Below, in pieces: positions 12,346-24,411 of a stretch of 64,000 nt of DNA. Below the pieces are notes generated by a model. The model ran no database searches, was not told where the DNA came from, and was given only the letters and a program-made list of their open reading frames with translations. The DNA comes from Ophiura sarsii (taxonomy: Eukaryota; Echinodermata; Ophiuroidea; Amphilepidida; Ophiuridae). Position 1 is the first letter of the stretch. Every line of letters starts with the position of its first letter. Location: positions 38,347,278-38,411,277 of the forward strand of contig CM069455.1 in NCBI GenBank assembly GCA_035610835.1, written 5' to 3'. The position numbers and the translations under genes are program-made.

Positions 12346-13710
12346 GCCTACAATAATGGTAGGATGTTTAATAGCAGGCAGAAAAAGACAAGTGTACAGT
12401 AGTAGGATACATACTTTGAGGGCAGTCTCCAAAATGAATTATGATGCTTTATTGTACTGCATCCATGTTATGTAAAAACAATGGGTTGGTCGGGCCCATA
12501 CAACATGGTTTATTTTTTCGTCACCTTATGGCCACAAAAGACTAAAGCTGCTATGAAATGAAATGTGCACTTACCTGTATTTTTGAATTCTCATTTCACA
12601 CTGGTGGATCACTGTGTTGGTGGATGAGTGCAAACAGGTGCTGCTCCTGGGCAAAGGAAAAGAAAATATAAATGAGAATATAATAATAAGAAAAAACACA
12701 AGCAGCTCTTTGGTCTTATCAATTGATATCACTTACCTCTTAATGGTTATTCTTTAAATAACAGGCATAAGAATGAAGAAAAAAAACATGAAAAAAGAAA
12801 AAGAAAATGTGCGTGAAATCGATTACCCCAATCCATGTACAATGTATGGGCACATCCTCTCTTATTATTATGCTCATCATTGTGACTCCGAATTCATTTC
12901 TTTTTTATCAGAAGGTTTCATACATTACATAAAAAAATAATAAGACTTTGTTTTCCGTGATGTAGAAATACCAGTTTCAAAGAGAAATTAATGCTCCAAA
13001 ATATCAACTTGCCCAAAAAGTGATTTTTATAATTCTCGCGAGAATTTGAGAGACAACCATCCCATTTAGGTTTTGTGTGATTTCAATGGAGAGGCACCTA
13101 ACATCATAGGGTGGCAAAATACCACCTACTTTCACCTGCCTTTAGATACAGCCCTGTCCGCGATTACCCCGCGTCCGCCATTACCCCACCTTCCCCTACA
13201 GTCTGCATCCCAATAATGTAAATGAAATATGGCCAAGGACTATGTAGTTTGAACTAACCTCTTGACTTTCTTGTCTTGTTTTATACCGGTGATTCACTGT
13301 GCTGGTGGGTGGCTGAGTGCGAGCATGTGTAATTGTGTATATATACCGTTCCTAATCCTAGGTAAAGGAATAGAAAAGTTGTATGCATTGTTTTAAATTA
13401 CCTTTAATAATAGTTTATAGTAGGATATTATACAGCAAACAAACATGAAACATTTTACAGCAATAGGAAACATACATTGAGGACAATCTTAAAAATGATT
13501 AGTGATGCTCTGCATGTACTGCAACCCCATATGTTACAGATGAAATATGCCCATAAACATACTGCAGCTCCTCTGTAGGCCTACTTTGCACTTACCTCTT
13601 GATTTTCTTGTCTTGGTAAATACTGGTGGTTAGTCACTGTATGAACTAGCATGTGAGTGTTCCTAGCACTCGCTGTTCCTAGGCAAAGGAAAAGTAACGA
13701 AAACTGAAAA
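12346..13710 (-). repeat. Three tandem exon-like units
   Basis: Three related units of about 330 bp lie at roughly 12346-12680, 13201-13375 and 13395-13710. The first is separated from the others by an inserted element fragment. Read on the minus strand, each has a pyrimidine-rich AG followed by 72-99 bp and then GTAAGTGC or GTTAGTTC, which is splice-site architecture. The would-be exons do not share an open frame, so they could be untranslated or non-coding RNA exons, or a repeat that mimics them. Confidence 0.5.
12820..13196. mobile_element. Truncated copy of the GGGGAAGGTGGGG TIR element
   Basis: The sequence from about 12820 matches the right half of the element at 51498-52284, including the shared CGCGTCCGCCATTACCCC and CCACCTTCCCC terminus. 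A TA follows at 13197-13198. The left half and left TIR are missing. Confidence 0.8.
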
Positions 13711-14417
13711 TGATAAGAAAACAATGTAATTTCCATTTTGTGTCCCCTGGGCCCTGTCCATAAAATAAATAGGCATTAGATGTATTCTTAAAGAGATAGT
13801 CATTTTAAAACATTTCATTTTCATACAAATTAAATTATAGTCTTTACCACCAAAAATGTAAGTTCTCAATAATTTGCCGAGCATTTTTAACACCAATGTA
13901 TTTGAAGATTAATCCGACTTCATCATTTTATAATAAGAATACAGAAAATGTAGCACTTCAAATATTATGGAATTGGAAATTGGAATGCAGTAGGCCTATG
14001 TCAAATTGTCATTACACTGCAGACTGCACATTTTGCAAGCGTGAGGCTTGGATTGAGACATTGAATTTTAGTCAGCCTATGTAGTGTAGATCAGCATACC
14101 AATGTGTTATTAGGCCTAGCATACATGTAAACTGTGAATTTATAAGGAAACGATATAAAATAATTAAATATCTTGCCATTTTCAATTTTGGTCGAGGGCG
14201 GTTTTAACAGGAAACTTGAAATCATTTTGTGAAGGCCCTTTCAAGTATGTGGCCTAGGTGAATTCATTAAAAAAAACCTGGTATAGGCCTAGGCCTACTA
14301 TTTAGGCTATCCCTTTAATTTGGCCCTTTCCCATGTTATGAAATTATTGTAGGCCTAGGTCTATTTCAAATGGGCTCAAAATTTCAGTTCAGACATTTTA
14401 AAGGTTTTATGGTAGGC
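13711..14417. other. Unassigned AT-rich sequence
   Basis: No gene or repeat boundary is recognised. Short frames at 13663-13896 and 13896-14084 have no homology that I can name and no splice signals that connect them. Confidence 0.4.
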
Positions 14418-14570
14418 ATAAGGTTTATCGCAAATAGAAAAAAGCCATTGGTTATCCTTTTCTGATGCATTGTGGGTTCGCAAATGGAGCAGATTTGCAC
14501 CCACAATCCACCCACAATGCATCAGAAAAGGATAATCAATGGCTTTTTTTCTATTTGCGATAAACCTTAT
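14418..14570. repeat. Short fold-back element
   Basis: The arms, about 14418-14478 and 14511-14570, are complementary. They start ATAAGGTTTATCGCAAATAG and also share GCATCAGAAAAGGATAA-type sequence. An inner GCAAAT/ATTTGC pair closes the loop. No coding capacity. Confidence 0.8.
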
Positions 14571-15763
14571 AGGCCTAGGCTAGGCCTATCATTCTATGGA
14601 GAAAAAAAAACAATTTTAAAGGCATATAGGCCTATTCCTAGAATGTTGACTAAATTGCAGGTTTGTGGACCATATAATTGGGTAATGCCTCTTTAAATGT
14701 GAGACAGTCCAACATTTATACAAAAAGAAATATTGAGGAGTCCCCTAAAACTGCTTAAGGGCCAAGGCCTTTTAAATTAAAAAGCATAGGCCTAGGTAGC
14801 TATTGTATTGACAAACTGCTGTAGCCTAGCCTACTACTACTACTACTAGGCCTACTAGTACTACCTACTGAAAGAATTTCATTAATACAAGATTTAAAAA
14901 TCTGGTAGGCTATCTGGTATTAGCCCTATCTAGTATGCCTATCTAGACCTCAGTGGCTAAACCTAGGCGGAAGGCCAGGCATCCCTTTAAAGTTTAATTT
15001 AACAACCTTCTTTCTGCCCACAGAAAGATTTGGTTTGTAAATTGTAGGCCTACTTTCATTGCTTTCGGCAGTTTGAAATCAGGATCAGCACGAGATTTCA
15101 GTCTAGATTAGAAAGTAGAATCACTTAGGCCTAACATTAACAACTTTTTGTGGTGTACTGTAGGGTAGGCCTAGTAGGGGCCTATTTCAATTTCATGCAA
15201 GGTTCTTGAAAACAAACTTAAACTTAAAACTAAGGCCTACCAGAAATTGAAGCAGAAAACCTTTACAAAAAGCTTAGCCTAAGAGCCTAATAAAGAACAA
15301 GGTATTATTATTATAATATTATTATTAGCCGAGCCGAGGGTAATTAAAAAGCCCGAGGGGCCTAGCCTGCCCTGGCTTATTAATTTGGTTTAATTAAGCT
15401 TATTTAAGGCCTAGGCCTAGGCCTAGGCTATAAAATAAGCCTAAGTATTATTATGAATTGCCCAGCCCAGCTTTTGAAGAAAAAAGGACCGTCTAGATTT
15501 AAAATGCCCGGTGTATCTATCAAAAGGGCTTAAAATACTGTCATTAACTGTTAAATATGATGATAAATATTAACAACAAACTAACTTGTTTTAACTTACG
15601 TTTTTCTCGCACGTACTCAAAATCTTGAGACGATAATATTATGTTGGTTGCTAGGTTGCCAGTCAATGTATATTTCCCTAAATTAAGCTTGGCATATTTC
15701 CCTAGGAAATACCATCTGAAAGTCTCAGGAATAGCCTCCGTATCGTGTGCAGCACAACCCACT
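14571..15763. other. AGGCCT-rich intergenic sequence
   Basis: The motif TAGGCCTA recurs many times, including tandem AGGCCTAGGCCTAGGC at about 15404-15428. This is typical low-complexity sequence of some marine deuterostome genomes (general knowledge, not proof). No exon is supported. Confidence 0.5.
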
Positions 15764-16255
15764 TGACGGGTTTTTGCTGGGCTGCCCAGCAAAAACCCGT
15801 CACAGCACAACACAAATTGTGCCCAGCACCACCCAGCTGGGCCCCAGCTGGGCAAGCCCAGCAAAAACCCGTCATACACAACACAAATTTTGCCCAGCAC
15901 AACCCAGCTGGGCCCCAGCTGGGCAAGCCCAGCAAAAACCCGTCATAGCACAACACAAATTTTGCCCAGCACAACCCAGCATTACCCAGCTGGGCCCCAG
16001 CTGGGCAAGCCCAGCAAAAACCCGTCATAGCACAACACAAATGTTGCCCAGCACAACCCAGCTGGGCCCCAGCTGGGCAAGCCCAGCAAAAACCCGTCAT
16101 AGCACAACACAAATTTTGCCCAGCACAACCCAGCATTACCCAGCTGGGCCCCAGCTGGGCAAGCCCAGCAAAAACCCGTGCCCAGCACAACCCAGCAACG
16201 CCCAGCATCGCCCAGCATCGCCCACGTGGGCCCCAGCTGGGCGATGCTGGGCATG
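15764..16255. repeat. GC-rich palindromic minisatellite (array 2)
   Basis: Units of 72 or 82 bp contain two CCCAGCTGGG 10-mers around one C, then CAAGCCCAGC, then AAAAACCCGTCATAGCACAA. The marker GCAAAAACCCG starts at about 15789, 15861, 15932, 16014, 16086 and 16168. The 82-bp units carry an extra ATTACCCAGC. The array begins with a perfect hairpin at 15764-15802. Translations of 90-205 residues across it are repeat artefacts. Confidence 0.9.
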
Positions 16256-16917
16256 TTGGCTAGGCATTAGTGTTATAAATGCAATTTTTTGCGCACTCCG
16301 CGCAAAAAGCAATAATTTTAATATATCATTATTTAAGCTTTATAAGTTGACCCCAGAGCTCTAAATTCGGCTTTAAAATGGTTTGACCCCTGACCTCCGA
16401 ACATACTCCAAAAGGAATTCTTTTATGATAGATTCATATCTTGTCTACAAGAATTTAATTGTCCTGCTCTTATGATTCTCTTGCGAATTCATGCTATTGT
16501 CAATAAACCTGTATTCCCCTATATATGGTTAACTCTCATGAAAACAGTGCAAAATGAACTTTTTGATGTCTTTGGTCCATTTCTGTGTTATGCAATGTTT
16601 TCTTGCTTGAAAAACTTCTTAATTCTAGATAGATATTGATGTTTTCTACTTGGATCTATATACTTTGATATACTTCTGAACGTGTTTTCACTCAAAAAAA
16701 TGCCCTCATATACCCCAAATTAGCGAAATTTCCATGTCCGCAGCATAAATGTATATTTTGCCTTTATTAATTACAATACAAATAGGGCACCATTTTCTAC
16801 AAGATATGTCATAATTTGTAGGGAACATATAGCGATGTTCCATGGATAGAAAAAAAATGCAGATCTTTTACGATGTTTACCTGTTTCAGTTTCATATATG
16901 TTGTCCGAGATGTTGAT
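16256..16917. other. Unassigned AT-rich sequence
   Basis: Nothing recognisable beyond a GCGCACTCCGCGC word near 16286 that resembles MITE-internal sequence elsewhere in the window. Confidence 0.35.
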
Positions 16918-18935
16918 GTTTATTACGTTACCTGCGACATATTGAGGATCAACATTGTTCAAAATTAACATTTAAACATTTAAATGTACATATTCTGAAT
17001 CTAAAAGAACATGGGTGTTGGAAAATAATATTATCAAAAATCTATAGCAGCATGTCTGACCTTGAGAAGAAATCAAAATGCTGCAAAGCATGCGACCTTG
17101 TTAAGGATGTTTATTACGTTGTTGAGATTTCTCCCGAACTATGTATCAAAACACACTTTTTGGTTAAAAACCAATTTGATACATATACATAGACTATGTG
17201 GTTACTTGGAACACTCGCTAGCTCTTTCCAGATCGTCTACATGGTACTTTGAGTACGAAAAACGTTTACTACGTTATCGTTTATTACGTTGTCGAATAAA
17301 TCGACAGAGAGACAGCTGCTCTCTACGACTGTATTAAACAAAGATACGTGGCAGGCCCTTTTCGCAGGCATGCATGGGGGATACTCGATGAAAGTACAAT
17401 GCAAAAAAACCACGACGAATGGTAAGAATTCCTCATTTTTTCTTGTAAGTAATATGAACATTAAGCTGAATGACAGTTGAAGTCATTATAGATCTCTTAA
17501 GCACATTGAAAATGGACCTATGATATCAGAATGGGGTTAATAATGTGAAGAAATGCAGTAGGTATCGTTAACATCTTCATTGATTGCTTTGTATATACGT
17601 TATAAGCCAGCATTAGGCACTGTTGCAGTTGCCAATAACGTAATAAACGGGATAACGTAACCAACCTCATTGTCTAGTCTCATGTCAATGTTGGCGTCAA
17701 TTCAGTAACTTTCATGATTGATGTACTTGGGTATCATACATTGTATCCAATGTTATAATTGTAATATGTGGACTATTCTATGTGAGGACTGAAACCACCT
17801 TATAATGGACAACGTAATAAACTTTTCATCATTTGATAAATATAATTGCACCCTGTTCATAGTGATTCAACATTTATTATGTGTTTATGAATGTTAACTT
17901 AGTGTACATACATATTGTCTCACATACTGACACAATCTCATTTGTTTGCATGCTTCAATGATGCATAGTTCTATGGCTATTGGATAACGTAATAAACCAA
18001 TTCGTATAATTGTGTGAATAAATACGGTATACCTAGCTGAAACAGCTGCAATATATGTCATTAACTTTGTTTTGTTTTTGTTATCTTTATTATACAGAAA
18101 TATGTGCCACACAGTGCAAAAAACCAATGGCGATACCGGCAGAACCAAATGCAACAGTGGAGACAAAAAGGTCATCAGAGTACAATCTTATTAACAATTC
18201 TACTACCATCATTTTAAATAAAACAAATCAATATCTTACTAATTTTAAGAGATAAAAGGCTATTCAATATTTAGTGCTATTAAAATTTACATAAAGGTAA
18301 TAATGTCATGGTCTAACAACATATCTGTAAAGTGCCATGTTACATCTGTCGATTTAGTGACCATGTTTATTACGTTATTCACCATATTTACCCTACATCA
18401 AAAGAGCAAGTCGACAATATATAGAACTGTCTTTTAGTGGACTTTAGGCAACCTAACTTCTACTAAAATACCATTTACAAGATATGTCTGTGTACAAAAT
18501 AAACTGACTTGGTCGATGTTGAATATATTTGTTTACATGTGTTTGTATATGTTTATTACATTACCCACCCCATAAAGTCCGAATACCAATGCCAGCGTTT
18601 TTGGTAAAGCATAATATTTATTGTTTCTGAGCTAACTTTTAAAAACACATTATAACGCTTGGAAAAAGATACGATTAAAGATATATTTTATACTTTGCAC
18701 AAAGATATTCATTTTGGAAAACCGTGCATTTTTTTAGTTTTAAAGCTGAGGTTCAAACAGTGATGTGAAGACCAAAAACAATTCATAATACTTGCAATTT
18801 ACAAAATTACATTGCATTTTGTTCGCTGTAATTGGTAGAAGTATGCTTTCGTAACTATAATTTTGTGTTTTTGGCATCACAGTTTGTAAACTCGTTCTGA
18901 TTTAGAGCTGATAGGAAGTATATAACGTAATAAAC
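16918..18935. repeat. Region with ten dispersed GTTTATTACGTT motifs
   Basis: The 12-mer GTTTATTACGTT or its complement occurs, with at most one mismatch, at 16918, 17109, 17264, 17279, 17637, 17811, 17986, 18365, 18551 and 18924. Apart from the 15-bp pair, spacings are close to one or two times 185 bp. The sequence between motifs shows no obvious repetition by eye. Orientation is + for the first four, - for the next three, + for two and - for the last. Function is unknown. Confidence 0.7.
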
Positions 18936-19289
18936 ATGGAGCAAAAGCTGCAAATAAGTGATATTATAATATAAATTCAACGTTATATTGTACAAAAATG
19001 CAATGAGTGTTGTTCACAAAATTTTAGATCTAGTATCCAGTACATGTCTACTATTAAAAAATAGTGTAATAAATAAAATTGGAGACAATTTTTTTCTTCA
19101 ACTTCTGAAATCTCATTTGCACTATTTTCATGAGAGTTGACCATATTCACATGGACAAAATGACATAAAACAACTCGTGTTAGGGGTAGGGGTAGTATTA
19201 TCGCCATAAAAAGTTGAAATAAATGTTAAAGTATGTATAGGCCTATACATCATACCTATGGGGAAGAACTGCTTCACAAGCTGAGATAG

Positions 19290-19636
19290 TTGAGGCCGCC
19301 CCCCCCCCCCCCCCCCAACTATTGAGTCAGTCGGGGGAAACTTAGGCCAGTCGGGGGAATTGAGAAGGAGGCTAGATCAGTGGCATCATGGAATTATGAT
19401 AGTCAAAAACACAGATGAAAAATCTTCGCGCGCTACGCGCGCATATGTCTTCCCAAAATGCAATATTCTTTGGTACAAGCTTGTTTAGAGCCAAAATGTA
19501 GCTCAATCGTGCACAAAAAGGTGTAAATTCGAAAAATTTTCGCACGCTACGCGCGCAGTTCTTTTCTCAAATAGTCGGGGGAATTTATGGCCAGGTGGCC
19601 CCCCCCCCCCACTCACAATATCCTGCGCACGCCACT
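19290..19636. mobile_element. hAT-like MITE remnant with poly-C ends
   Basis: The right end is the complement of CAGTGGCGTGCGCAGGATAT, matching the left TIR of the element at 5564. Poly-C runs bound the core. The core (GGAATTATGATAGTCAAAA, GGTACAAGCTTGTTTAGAGC) matches, in inverse orientation, the MITE at 39236-39577. The left TIR was not found. Confidence 0.6.
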
Positions 19637-19836
19637 GTTTATAGTTATACGGTCAATGTTACAGGTAAACATAGCTAAATAGAACATTGGAAAAAGTCAG
19701 AAAAGGGTCAAAAATGCTTTTCTAACTTTTTCAATTGTTCCATCACATTTTGGATCGATATTAATGACATCAAAATGGAAAAAGCTAATATAATGTGTCA
19801 AGTAGTTCTTTCTTTAAATTTATCAACATGATTTTA

Positions 19837-19936
19837 NNNNNNNNNNNNNNNNNNNNNNNNNNNNNNNNNNNNNNNNNNNNNNNNNNNNNNNNNNNNNNNN
19901 NNNNNNNNNNNNNNNNNNNNNNNNNNNNNNNNNNNN
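19837..19936. other. Assembly gap (100 N)
   Basis: Exactly 100 unknown bases, a conventional scaffold join of unknown true size. Confidence 0.99.
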
Positions 19937-20310
19937 CTCCTATTATATATACTCCTTGGTATGGGGTAGTTTAAAGCGCGTTTAACTAAACTCATACACC
20001 AACTGTATGCCTTGAATAATCACTCAACCGTGCCTGCTTGCAAGCTGACGTTCAGATTGTGTAGTATTAAAAATACACGTGCTTTTGAGGTATTCGGTCG
20101 ATATCTATTGTAATTCATTCACACAACAAAAATAAATACCTGTATACAGTAACACACGACAACTCTGGGACGAGATTCGCAGAGTTTTAAAAAACCGTGT
20201 TTTGTTAACCACGTTGTTCAAAAGATAGACTCGCGTTTAAGTTAGACACGTGTTTAGTTAGACACGATTTTAAGCTAAAACCGTGTTTAGTACGAGAATA
20301 CGGCCCTTTG

Positions 20311-21915
20311 AGTTTACAGTTAAATTAACTTTTACTTTATACGGTCAAATAAAGTGACTTGCTCTATTTTTTTCGTCAATCACTTGACGCACGGCGTTTA
20401 CAGATTTGCTCATTAATTGTACAGTATATGCGATTTTTTCCAAGCGACGCCATATTCTTGATTTTTACTCTAGAAGCTGATTTTCTTGCAGATTTTCATT
20501 TTTGATGCATGCATAATCCTAAAGATCTTGTAAGTTACGGAGCGATACGATTCCGATGACGTTAATCATGGTTTGAAGAGGTTCTGCGCCCGACAACTTA
20601 TTTTCTGAGTGTTTTTTGGTTTGTAATACAATTCCATGGTTTGAAACCGTGTTAACGCCGTTAACATTGTTTTCGGCTACGATCGCAACTGTACATTACC
20701 CCAACTCAATAGTACGGAATGCTTTTAAGGATGGAAATCGAATAAATATATATGTTGAATTCCTTAAATAATTGGAAGCGCAGCTTTTCATTGTGATTGA
20801 GTAAAGTTATGAGATTTTTTTAAGGAAATACAGTCACTCGATTTATGAATCCGTCCGTGAAGTGTTTCCTTTAGTCAACCTTATGTGTACACATTTTACA
20901 AAGATCACACTAATAATTGTATACTTAAAACACCTGATAACATCTAGGTTGAGGTGCCGATAACGAGAGAAAAGAAATGTGCAGTGCAAATGAAAATACA
21001 AATCATACGCATCGGTTGAAAAACCTGGTTGGAAATCACAAAAGATAGGGCTGTCATACCTACGGCGATTATACCTTGCGATTGCGTTGCGCTAAAAAAA
21101 AGTATCAAAGCGCAAGGCAAACTCATTTAAAAGATCAAGAACCGATTGGGGATGCAGTGGACACTGGCTAGAACGGGAGAGGGTTCCCATTTAACACGCA
21201 GGAATAAAGCTCTAAGTACGCTCCTATTCCGCTTATTACATTTTCACGACCCATTGTGTTTCTAGTGTTTACATCTTAGTCGCTGACTGCGTTACAAGGG
21301 CGTTCTCAATACGTTTGCACAACGTTCTCTACGTCGTGTGCACGGATAGCACAGAGCGGTTGCACGAAGCTTAGACAAAAGAGGAGGAGGAAACACAACG
21401 CGATCGACCTCGTTAACTAAACTATTTATTTTTCCTTTTACCTTCGATAGAGATTCTGTTAGAATCGAAACGTCAGGTCCTCTTATATTTATTACACTAA
21501 ATATTTCTATTCACATTTACCATGTTTACAATAGATCATACATTCATGTGTACCCTGTGTGTGCAATCTGTTTGCCGCTCTGGTATAACCATTGATTTAG
21601 TAGAGGGAGATAACCTACTGGAGGGTCCTGCATACATTTTGCTTATACAGTTCTGATCTGAGAGAAATTCACTAATTCTTACTAGACGCTCTGAAGCACT
21701 GTTGATTGGACATGCAATTTGTTAAATATCAAATGAATATGTGGAAAAACGTGTAGCTTCAATGAGCCATACAGTCTTGATAATATTTAACTATTTTGCT
21801 AAATTTAATTTAATGGAACTGCATTAACTATCAAAACTTAATGTTTCGGTTACATGCGGGTTATCACAGTATTCACACATTGTAGCTAAATAAAAATAAG
21901 TCACAACCCCATGTT
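20311..21915 (+). repeat. Interspersed repeat R1, copy A
   Basis: This 1.6-kb segment recurs at 49440-52519 (copy B, direct) and 59388-63260 (copy D, inverted), and partly at 38.06-40.58 kb (copy C). Landmarks are TATACGGTCAAATAAAGTGA, GGTTCTGCGCCCGACAACTT and CTTAGTCGCTGACTGCGTTA. It encodes nothing recognisable. Copy A lacks the insertions found in B and D and so records the empty target sites: TA at 21493-21494, TA at 21770-21771 and TCGT at 21410-21413. It is probably a non-autonomous transposon or a duplicated segment; its class is not known. Confidence 0.8.
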
Positions 21916-24407
21916 CAATTCGAGTGCCCCAGACTGCTCTTTCTACAAGGGGCAGGGATAGCACTGGATCAAAAATGTGAGAGGTCCCATCACATTTTTC
22001 AGGACCCCGTAGGACTTCAAAAAACAAATTTAAGGGGTCCCCCAAGAAATTGAGAGGTCCTGAAGTTTGGGTATTTGAACATTTTACTTTTTTACGGGCA
22101 GTTTTAATGAATTTTAATTGTGAGCAAAGGATGGATATTTAATTTACAGAATTTCTTAAGGTACATCGTCAAATTTAAGGGGTCCCTTCAATTTTGATCG
22201 GGACCCGCAAGTCTTTGCAATTTGAAACCTGACGCGTCACTATTAGAAAGTGAGAGGTCTAGGACGCTTAGCGCGTCAGAATGCGACCCCTGACAAGGGG
22301 TGATAATCTTGATGAAAGTCCCCGTGAAAGTTTTTGAGGTTTCTCTTTGATTTTCACTTATTTCCCTTTCTTATCAACTATCCTCATTCTTTTCCTAAAT
22401 CTCTTCCCTCCGTTTTTTTCCATTTCTTCAACTTTTTAGCCCGATAGTTTGAGCTGGCCTTCCCGGTCAAATTCTTTTCGACAGGTTTCAACATTATAAA
22501 GCCAGTGGGTTTTATGAGGCCCGAGAGATGTATCAAGAAAAAGAGAAAAACTGTATACTGTACTGTATTGAGATTACGTTTTTGTGAAGATACTGAGATT
22601 ATTAAGCACACACACCTATTGCATGCTTGAAAGTCTTCGGAATCAAAGGTTTGAAATCTACAGCAGGTCATTGCTACAAAATTTGGTTAGGTGCGGCCCA
22701 GTAAATTTTTCACTCCTTATATTATATCCATTCATTCAAAAAGAGTGCCCACCCCTGTAGTAAAGCATTTCACCCTAAATATTGATGCTTCCGACGTCAC
22801 TGGTAGCTAGGGAGTACGGAGAGAAAAGAAGACGATGCAAAAATGTTTGGAGTAATTTGGATTTGAGCATACAATCATGTTCTAATGTTTATTAGGTTAG
22901 AATTTGAATGTGGGGAAGTTTAGTAAACACTTGATTCCGTAACCCCTCCCCCTCCCACTACCACCTCTGCGCCGCTTATGATCGTCATTCTGGTCCTTAC
23001 CCCTTCTCTTCCTTTTCTTCCTTCTTTTCCTCGTCCTCCTTTTTCTTTTCTTTTTTACTCGGGGGTGGGGGGGGGGGGGGGGGGGCAAGGCGTGCTGCTC
23101 TCCCTGGATAAGCCACTGTGGTGATCTTGGCCTAAATGTAAACAATCAAGTTCACTGTGATGAATAGTATATGCGAGTACCTTTGCTTTGTTCCTTGGTC
23201 CAACGATTCACCACCAATCTTCACCCCCGGAATACACGCCTATGATACAAATCTTTTAAACCGGGGGGAATAAACGTCTTGCACTAATGGTAGGGGGGAG
23301 TTTTTCCAGGGGGAAGGGTAAGACCCCGAAAAAAATGGCAAGTTGCCCCCCCCCCCCCCCCCCCCCCCCCACCACCAAATGTCTGAACACTCCCTTATAA
23401 CACAATACAGATCCCTTTTGAAAATAAAAGGCAGCCGCTATTATATATAAACGGTGCCAAATGAACATGACCGTGACGTGGAATAGGACATCTTAGGATA
23501 CCCTGTATATTCAGATCATAAGCACTCTGAAGGATTGACACCTAAAAAAATAAGGTGATCCTGGGAGGGAGATACCCAGGCGCCCGCCCGCCCGCCCGCC
23601 CGGTAAGGTTACGCTATTAGGATGATTGATGATTGTCACGATTATAGCGAATGGGGTGTGTTAGGTGTGGGTGCGCGCAGCGGGGGGATTTGTGTGAGAA
23701 TACGCGCACAAGTAAATGCGCAGGCAATGCAGCGACTTTTCATTCGCGTCATACGCGGTATTCCACGGCAGAACTTTTTTGAACACTAACAAAATGACAC
23801 TTTTCGTGAATTTGTGGAAAAAGTAAGTCGGTGACCCCCATTTTTTTATTTAAGAAATAAAAAGGGCATATACTTACGCATCTTTTTTTAATTTTAAATC
23901 CGCCGTAACATTTCAATCTAGTTTTTTTGCTATGAAGCAAAACGTGTAAAAAAATCCCTTTTTCCCATAGACCCCTGTGTACATTTGCTCCAAAAAAAGT
24001 GTTTTTTTAAATGACTCTCGTGGAGAAACGAAGTCGGTGACCCCTATTTTTTCAGTGCGCTTGGCGCACTGTATGAAACCATTTGGTCATAATGAAACAA
24101 ACCTGTAGTGGTACATGTTCATTACGCTCGTTGCAGAGATCAACTTAGCAAGGTCACATAATTGATAATGGATCAGTGCCTGCATTTGGAACCCTGTAAA
24201 AAGAATAGTGTGAGATCAGGCCAGCCAAATGTTGAGTAAGCTTTGTTTTAGTTGATTCTCCCCGATGAGTCAATTCTAGTAACACATACACTCTGTCAGC
24301 CAATCACAGCAGTTTACATAACAGGTTTTGGTAAAATGTAAGGGGTTTAGTGCAACAAGGGTCCATCTGCAACAGCTGCCAGATGTTATCATGTGTGGTA
24401 GTCTATA
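21916..24407. other. Intergenic repeats without a gene
   Basis: The stretch contains AAGGGGTCCC-rich sequence (21960-22290) and a hAT-like MITE end with a long G run and the complement of CAGTGGCTTATCCAGGG (23060-23118). It also has a poly-C run (23346-23370), a CCCG microsatellite (23581-23602) and the phrase AGTCGGTGACCCC twice (23826, 24031). Low-complexity frames are not genes. The end, up to 24407, is flanking DNA of the LTR element. Confidence 0.45.
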
Positions 24408-24411
24408 ATAG
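24408..24411. other. Target-site duplication, left (ATAG)
   Basis: ATAG lies immediately outside the left LTR and is repeated at 35787-35790 outside the right LTR. This shows that the two ends belong to one insertion event. Confidence 0.85.

Noticed and set aside
15747..16364. 205-residue frame
   Set aside because: Translation of the 72/82-bp palindromic minisatellite; open because the unit length and composition avoid stops.
22897..23145. Lysine/arginine-rich 82-residue frame
   Set aside because: Purine/pyrimidine-biased low-complexity sequence beside a G run and a MITE end.
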